Assembly: GCF_902459465.1 (NCBI RefSeq)
Contig: NC_047063.1
Location: 9,175,343-9,239,342, forward strand
Direction: 5' to 3'
DNA length: 64,000 bases
Source: Asterias rubens
Taxonomy: Eukaryota; Echinodermata; Asteroidea; Forcipulatida; Asteriidae
The notes below the pieces were generated by a model that was not told the DNA's origin, made no database searches, and was given only the letters and a program-made list of their open reading frames with translations. Made by a program: the position numbers and the translations under genes. Below, piece by piece: positions 32,501 through 41,500 of this stretch (within the stretch, counting starts at the first letter, position 1; each line of letters opens with the position of its first letter).

Positions 32501-35500
32501 ACAATTCTATGCAACAAGGGTGTTTTTTCTTTCAGTATTTTCTTGCAACTTCGATGAGCAATTGAGCCCATATTTTCACAGGTTCCAGGCCTGATACTTA
32601 ACGGAGGCAATGAAGGCAATGAAGGTGATTGCCTCAATGCCCCCTGGTCATTGCCTTTATACAGTGTCCTTTAAAAAAGTAAAAATTTACAATTTGCACA
32701 TAGGATGCCCTTTGCCAAGGAGAAAAAGCCTTGGTCTTGGCTTTTCAAAACCAGAGCATACATGACCACGTCTGAGGTTCAAATGCTATTTTATGCTTAC
32801 AAATATTGGGATACACCAAGTGAGGCTTCTGGTCTTTGACAATTACCAAAGGTATAACCCTGCTTGCAATGTCCCATCTGAATGACCAAGCAATTTATGG
32901 TGAAGTATCTAGCTCAAGGACACAAGTGTTTGGACTGGGACTTGAATCTCAACTCATGCTGATCAGAAACACCAGGGCCAAATTTCATAGCTCTAACGAT
33001 CACCATTATCCGTTAACTGTGCAAGCGCAATGTTTTACGCTAGTTGTGTAAGCAAAGCTTACCTACATTAATAATGTGGTGTAGACACTCGCATATTTCC
33101 TGCTAACCCAATAAATGACATATAAGTGCAGAATTCCCTGATTCCGTAGGCACCCACACTGTTTGCTTGCGGTAAGCAGAGCCACAAATTTGGGCCCAAA
33201 GCATAAGTTCATAGCTCTTAACCGCCCTGCTACACGAGTTTAGGCCCTAACTCAGGTGTGTATGCTTCATTTGGACAGGGCAAGGGCACAAAGGCCCGTT
33301 TTTCTCCTTGGTAAAAGCCACCCTGTCTGGAAATTATAAATTTCTACTGGAGCATTTCAAGGGCACCAAGGCAATGACCAGGGGGCATTGAGGCAATCGC
33401 CCATGAAGTATCATTTAACTGACATGGAATTTTGTTTGTTTGGATACAGATTTAGAGATATCCATAGATGGTGAGATCAGCCAAGCCAAGGAGATCCGAG
33501 GATGCACCGCTCAGATTCAGGAGCTGACTCTGAACAGAGTCAACACGGCCGTTGTAGAGAAACTCATCAGCTCTGTGGATTACTTACATGATAGCTTCGT
33601 AGGGACGCTGACGAGATGTCTGGAGAGCTTAGAGAAGGGTGATGAAGGACTGGTGGAGACCACTGCAAGCATGGCGTTAAAACAGGTAACACACGTTTCA
33701 AACAGGTGCGCCAGAGGCGCAACAAACCAAATAGAATAAGGAGTTTGTTACTCAGGTTGTGCGGCATTCAACTTAATATCGAAGCAAAGTTGATTTACCC
33801 AAAAGACACGTTATCCGGAGGGTGTTGGTTCGAGTCCCACTCTAGTCAATTTTCTTTGTTCAACCCCAAGTTATTAATTTTGTTGAGTATTTACCAATCT
33901 ATGACCACACCTTTAAAGGCACTGGACACTTGGTAAATTCTGAAAATAATTCTTAGCATAAAAACTTACTTGGTTACGAGCAATCGAGAGTTGTTGATAG
34001 TTTATAACATTTGTGAGAAAAGGCTCCCTCTGAAATAACGTAGTTTTTGAGAAAAAAGTAATTTCTCACTCAAATTTTAGAATTGAACTCCAGACCTCAG
34101 CTGAGGTCTGGAATTCAAGCATTTTAAAGCACACAACTTGTTCGACAAGGGTGTTTTATTCTTTCATTATTCTCTTGCAACTTCGACAACCAATTGAGTT
34201 AAAATTTCCACGGGTTTGTTATTTGATGCATATGTTGGGATACACCAAGTGAGAAGACTGGTCTTTGACAATTGCCAAAGGTGTCCAGTGCTTTTAAGAA
34301 GTTTTTTTTTCTTCTTTAATATATTCTCTTGCAAGTTCAATGACCAATTCATTTTCACAGATATTTTTGTGTTATGCATATATGTTTGGATACGATTTCA
34401 AAAAGCACTACGTTTGTGACATCATACTTTTCTTAGCAACTGCAATCTATTTGCAGTTAAGATCTTTGATTGTCAAAGACCAGTCTTCTTACTTGGCGTA
34501 TCTCCACATATGCATAGAATAACAAACCTGTGAAAATTTGAGCCCGATTGGTCGTCGGAGTTGCGAGATAACTATGAAAGAAAAAAAACACCCTTTTTGT
34601 CACACGGAGTTGTGTGCTTTCAGATGCTTGATTTTGAGACCTCAAATTCTAAACTTGAGGTCTCAAAATCAAATTTGTGCAAAATTACTTCTTTCTCGAA
34701 AACTACGTCACTTCAGAGGGAGCAGTTGTTTTTTACTATCAACCTCTCCCCATTACTCGTCACCAAGTGAGGTTTTATGCTAATAACTATTTTGAGTAAT
34801 TACCAATAGTGTCTGCCTTCAAAACTCCCCTGTAATGCTTCTCGATGTACTTTTTGTGAGACTTTCCTCAGATCAGACTGATAAACTTTTGGGTTTGATT
34901 GTATACAACAGATTTTGAATTCAGCTTACCAGGTGGAAGTCACAGTGAAGACCAGTTCCTCATTCATCAAGGTCATCTGGGAGCGAATGAAAGAGGTATG
35001 TGTCTCACACAAGAAAGTAGTTGGTTACTATAAAGAAACAGGATCCCTCTGCTTCGAGAAAAAGTGCCTGAACTTGTACTTTATATATGGTTTAATCAAA
35101 GACAGTTTCACAAGGTCCAAATGTGTCTGTTTACCACAAAAGTCTGTGCCTACAGCTCACTGCCGGGTAAGCGCCATATTTCTGCGCTAGCTGTGTAAGC
35201 AAAAATGTGAATAGGCCTATACTTCTGTCTATAGACCATGTGAACTTTGTTTACAATAAGTGTGACCTTGTACATTCTTTGAGTATTCTGGCAGTCAAGA
35301 TACTACACTGGTCCTATGGAAAGTTGACATTTTGTGTCATAATTTCCACATAAAACCAAGAGTTGTGAAGTAAAAGCTGGTCAAGTTTTGAGATGTTCCC
35401 CTTTTCATCATATCAAAAGTTGATAAGAATGTGACAGTGCAATCTCCATAAAATGTAAGATTTTATGTTTTCTTCCATTGAGCTGTATACAAAGCATGCC

Positions 35501-38500
35501 TGCAGGAAGTCCAGGCTCTGTGTCTCTTTTGTAAACATGTGATGTCACAGGTCACATCGTCTATACCTAAACAACCTACCTAATAATTACCTGTTCATGT
35601 TTGTTGTGTTGTCATTTAGCCTGTGAGAAAGACTCTGCTAGAGTTGAATGTAAAAAGAAATTTGTTCAAACGACATTTCATATTCAACATGTTCAAGAAT
35701 AAACCACAAGGAAAACTGACAGGATAAATATAAACAAAATTTGGGTTTGAACAAAGACAAATTTACTAGAGCGGGATTTGAATCAACAACCTTCAGTTTA
35801 ATGCGCTGGCAATTTACTCATTGATCAATCTAGCCCTACATGTAAGTTGGCAGTCTCCTTATTTTGTCAACATCTTTGTTTAGGGGTGCCAGTCAGAAGC
35901 CCTGCACCTGTTAACTGCAGTGTAGCCAAGGATCACACCCAGGGGAGTCCGCAAAGATAGGTTATAGATACATGTAGCTCAATTGGTAGAGTGCCGGCTT
36001 GTTAGATTATCGTTTCTCTGTTAGATTATCTGCATTCCATTAGACTCATTTTGACTGGTTCATGTACTCTTTATCCCTGTTTTAGATTCTACAATCCATG
36101 AAACCCTTCAAGGCCCCTCCGGTTGTGGACAAGGACTGGAAGAGGAAGATTGCTCTCAACATGCTCAACAATCTAGACGAGTCAAAGCTAGCCAAGAGTA
36201 TCTGCTCACAGGTACGTCCATCCTCTGCTGTTTTCTATTCCACTTTTGGAGTAAAGAGAACTTTTTTGTGGTTTAAAAACTTTCATTATTTTATATAGAA
36301 GAAGGGTAACAGTTGAAATGACGTTGGGCCCGATTTTGTTAAGCTGCTCATCTACGTGGCATCGTATAATATTCACAGGACATTCCTTTGTGTATGCAAG
36401 TACTGTGCTAGTTTCTCTCATGAAAACTGGGACAGGAGGTACTGGAACTCACGCTTGTTGTTTGTGAGTATTCTCACTTAGTGTATCTCAACATATGCAC
36501 AAAAAAACAAACCTGTGAAAATTTGAGCTCAATTGGTCGTCGAAGTTGCAAGATAATAGTGGAAGAAAAAACACCCTTGTCACACAAAGTTGTGTGCTTT
36601 CAGATGCTTGATTTTGGGACCTCAAAATCTAACTCTGAGGTCTTGAAATCAAATTCGTGCAAAATTTCTTCTTTCTCTAAAACTACAATGTACATGTATG
36701 TTAATTCAGAGGAAGCCGTTTCTTACAATGTGTTATACTATCAACAGCTCTCCATTGCTTTTCACCAAGTGAGTTTTAATGCTAACAATTATTTTGAGTA
36801 ATTACCAATAGTGTCCAGTTCTTTTAAATGAATAGACAGGTTTGCACTTTTGTTTATCATTGATACAGCTCAATGGGGAATAAATCTGAGTACTCTTAGA
36901 TTCCAGCATACTAAAATACCAAGGTTTTGCAACGCATCGTTAACGCATTGATTATTACTCACAAGTGAACCACAACAGCGGTGCGTATTGAGAAACTTTG
37001 TTGTTTTGCCTTTGTCTGGTTTTCAAAAACAGTTGAGCAGAAGTGGTTCAGCAGAAAATATTGCTTAGCTTAAAAAAAAAAAATTTTTGCTTAGTAGAAA
37101 TGAGCACGTTTCCACTCATAAATTATACAATTGACATGGTAGTTTGGCTGGTGCCCAAATTCTAGTAAGCATAATGTTGTTGTGCTTAGCTACTTTTTGT
37201 GCTTTAAGCAGCCTTATGAAATACAGCCTAGATGTATTGTCTCAATTGATTGGTTTCAATATCTTTTTTTTCTTCTTCTGGTTGCAGTTTCGGTCTCGAC
37301 TGAATAATTCCCATGACATGTTCTCATCATCGCTACGCCAGCTTGAGAATAAACATTCCGGTCGGCTGGAGAAGACGGAGGAGCAGAGGATGAGAGTGAG
37401 GAAGGTTCATGCCCCGCGGCTTGCCCGCTTAGCTCTGGACAGCACGTCACTACGAGACATGGTCCTCTACGGTATGTACTTCATCAAAAATTAAAAAAAT
37501 TCAATATTATTGTTAGGATGTCGAACAAAGATATGAGCGCTGGAATACTAAATGGAGTAGAGCGATAGCAAGCGGAAGTGGTGAACAGCGCCCTCAAGAG
37601 TTGGATAGTGTGGATAGCGCCATGCGCTACCACCTTGCCTCCTTTGTCGTTGCCTGTGCATCGTTCACTGTTTTCAGACTAATAAACCAAGTGTTCCGAA
37701 TCCATGGTGTGGTGAGTAGTTAATTTCAACTGTAGACAAATACCGCCAAACCAACCCCCTCCACATTTTAATTTTTGTTATTCAATGCTCTAAGTAAACA
37801 CAGAACATTACAGCCAAAAATATGTACAAAATTACATACAAAGACAAAAACAGAGAGGGAATAACAGACAGACAGCCAAACCGGAATACAAAGTTCTACG
37901 GTCAACGTTCCTTCCAATATGCTTCAGGGCAATTCCAAGCAAACATGGACATGACAAAAAAAATTAAATATTTGTCACAACTTTCTTTCGACTCAAAAGT
38001 TAAAGCTAACATGAAATCAATTTATTTTGAGTTATTGACAAGGAATGAACCCAATTTTGCCAAATAAGAACTCAGCTTGGGCTCCATGTAGGCTTGGCTT
38101 AATTGATTGGAAAACTTTAATGCGACTGACCGTAATGCCACTGACCATGGTCTTGCCATGTATGCCTAAATGTTCAAGTTGCTGACCATTTATTTGTATC
38201 CTGTTGGATACTCATGTATAAGAGCTAGGTTACTTTTTCTAACTTTATAGTTACAGGAAACTTTTGAATTGTGACTAGTGAATTTATTCCCTTCCTTTCT
38301 GTGTAATGCGACTGACCGCTTTTTACAACGTTGTAACATCCAGAGTTCAAGGGCCCACAACGTTTCTAATATCAACTCAAAGCCTTGGGAGTCAAGTACT
38401 AAATCAGTCTATAAACTTAGTGGAAAGAATATCTCACACACAACTACTAGCACCAAGATCAAGAAATGACACAGAAAAGTGTAATGCGACTGACCATGGA

Positions 38501-41500
38501 ATTGCCCTTCACCTAAACTCTCTTCCCAACAATGTGAAAGACTGTTCCACGCTAGAACAATTTAAATCTACACTTAAAACCCATCGTTTTAATAACAGAA
38601 GCGCTTTTGTATTATGTGCCATACAAGAACTGCTTATTATTATTTATTATTACTTGTAAAGTTTGCAAATTTGATTTGAATAATACCTGGTACCTTGTTC
38701 AGTCACAAATGAATGCTAAATTCTTCTAACTAAAACCAGTATTGCAACATGTATGTATGTCATAAGCTTTTGTTGTAATTTGTCACCTCAGGTATGCCGA
38801 AGCTGGAGCGTGAGGTTGGGCGAGGGCAGTATGGTGTGGTTTACTCCTGTAGGTCGTGGGGTGGTCTGACATCGCTGGCTGTGAAGTCGGTAGTCCCACC
38901 TGATGACAAACACTGGAATGACCTAGCCTTGGAGTTCCACTATACAAGGTGAGTGTCCTCCAATTGTGTATTCTCCACAAAATGTGTATTATCCACAAAA
39001 TCGGTATTCTCCACAAAATGTGTATTATCCACAAAATCGGTATTATCCACAAAATGTGTATTATCCACAAAATGTGTATTCTCCACCAAATGTGTGTTAT
39101 CCATCTAATGTGTGTTATCCATCTAATGTGTGTTATCCATCAAATGTGTATTATCCCTCAAATGTGTATTATCTACAAACATGACAAATTGTGTATTCTC
39201 CAGCAATTGTATGTTTTCTACAAAATGTGTATTATCTACAAAATGTGTATTATCCACAAAAAGTGTATACTCCATGAAATGTGTATTTTCCATGAAATTT
39301 GTATTCTCCATGAAATTTGTATTCTCCATCAAATTTGTTTACTCCATGATATGTGTATTTTCCATAAAATGTATATTGTCCACAAAATGTTTATTTTCCA
39401 TCAAATGTGCATTATCTACAAAATGTGTTTTCTTCAATAATTGTGTATTATTCACAAAATGTGCATTCTCTATCAAGTATGTTTTATCCTCAAAATGTGT
39501 ATTCTCCATCAGATGTGTATTCTCCATCAAATGTGTAAAATTATCCACACAACAAAAAAGTTTTATTAAAGCAGCTCTTTGGAATTGGGCCCAGGAGTTT
39601 GAAGCTTGACGGAGCAGAGGAATTTCTTCTCACAATAACGGTTCTTCCTGTTGTGCTTTCCCAGGTCCATAAGCGAGCACGAGAGGGTAGTGACACTCCG
39701 TGGGTCGGTAGTGGACCACAGCTACGGTGGTGACGGTTGCTCCCCGGCCGTCCTCCTCATCATGGACCGACTACAGAGGGATCTCCATGTAGCTATCAAG
39801 GCCGGGTTGGACTTCCCTGGCCGGTTGCAGGTCGCTCTGGATGTGGTGGAGGGCATGAGATACTTGCACAGTCTGGGACTGGTGCACAGGGATATCAAGC
39901 TGAAGAATGTGCTGGTCAGTTCAACTTTAAATCAAAATTTTGATTGCCCTTGATTTCTGTATTTTGCAATGCCATTGTGTCTAGAATTAGCGAGAAATAA
40001 ACAAAAATTTCAATAAAATTAAACATATATTTGGTTTGCGGTAACACCATGTGTGTGTCTACTTGCCAGATAAAGTTTGTCTTTTAGAGAACTGTCTTGC
40101 CATATATTCTACTACCACAGAGGAGATTTTTCGGGAGGCTCCTCAGTACTGAAAAGACCTGTCCTGCTTTTTAAAAACAATTAACCGGAAGGTATAGAAA
40201 ATTGGCTGGGACTAAACTTTAGTTTATAGGATCGTTATTAACTGCACTACCACGGAACGACTTCTTAAAGGAACACGTTGCCTTGGATCAGACGAGTTGC
40301 TTGTCTGAAATGCATATGGTTGGAAAGATGTTTTAAAAGTAGAATACAATGATCCACACAAAGGTGCCTTGAAATTGCGAGGTTTTCCTTTTACTGTGCG
40401 AACTAACACGGTCGGCCATTTATGGGAGTCAAAAATTTGCTTCCATAATTGGCCGACCGTGTTAGTCGACGAGGTAAAACAAAAACCATGCAATTTCGAG
40501 GCATGTTTGTGTGGATCATTGTATTCTACTTTTACAACATCTTTCTACCCGTATGCATTTTATAACAAACGGTTATGAATGCTTTTCAAAGACCAACTCA
40601 CCATTCAAGGCAACTTGTTCCTTTAATTGGTCTCAAAGTTTCGACAAGCCTACTCTTGTCATCATCAGGAGACTGTCTCCTAATCAACCTGGCAAGTAGA
40701 TATACACATGGTGTTACCGCAAACCAAATATATATGGATACTTCACCATGCAATGCCTCAAATCCCACGATAAAACTAAACTTATTCTAAAAGGGTTTTT
40801 CTGTTATATTACATTAGCATAGGTGAAAAATTATGATGGTTATTAACTTTGAAAGACAAGGTGCCCTTTTAGATAATCGAGTAACATATGTTGTTGTGAA
40901 TTGTCTATTGCATAATGTTGAAAAAGCTATGTTGATAGAGTATTTCCAGTATAATAATAATTAGTATTTTTTATTATAATAATAACAACATTTCTAGTAC
41001 GTCATGTCTCTCAATGATAACACTCTTGCACAAAAAGACATCTGCTAATACACAAGACAACCAAAAGTTTCATGGCAATGGTTTCCAAATTTAAACTAAA
41101 CGCATTTTATCTTGTTTCTGATCCCCCACAGCTTGATAAATACGACCGTGGCAAGATCACCGATCTCGGCTTCTGCAAACCGGAAGCCATGATGAGCGGA
41201 AGCATTGTGGGTACGCCGATCCACATGGCCCCCGAGCTCTTCTCCGGGAAGTACGACAGCAGCGTGGACACGTATGCCTTTGGGATTCTCTTCTGGTACG
41301 TGTGCGCAGGTCATGTCCGCTTACCAACGTCATTCGAGCAGTGTGCCAATAAAGACCACCTCTGGAGCTCCGTCAAGAAAGGTAAACCAGAAAAACACCC
41401 CCCCCCCATCACAAAAAAAGAAAAGAAAAAAAAGAAGCTGTGTTGCCCTCCACTTTATAATAAATGCATAAAGATAGTTTAGGCAATCCTATTTGTTGAA

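Noticed and set aside
38949..39540. CRISPR-like array
   Set aside because: Direct repeats have no unique spacers and the region lies inside an animal gene; it is a minisatellite.
38949..39609. ORFs of 163, 159, 100 and 69 codons on both strands
   Set aside because: They are produced by an 18-bp minisatellite whose unit is a multiple of three; the peptides are simple repeats and the region is a DSTYK intron.
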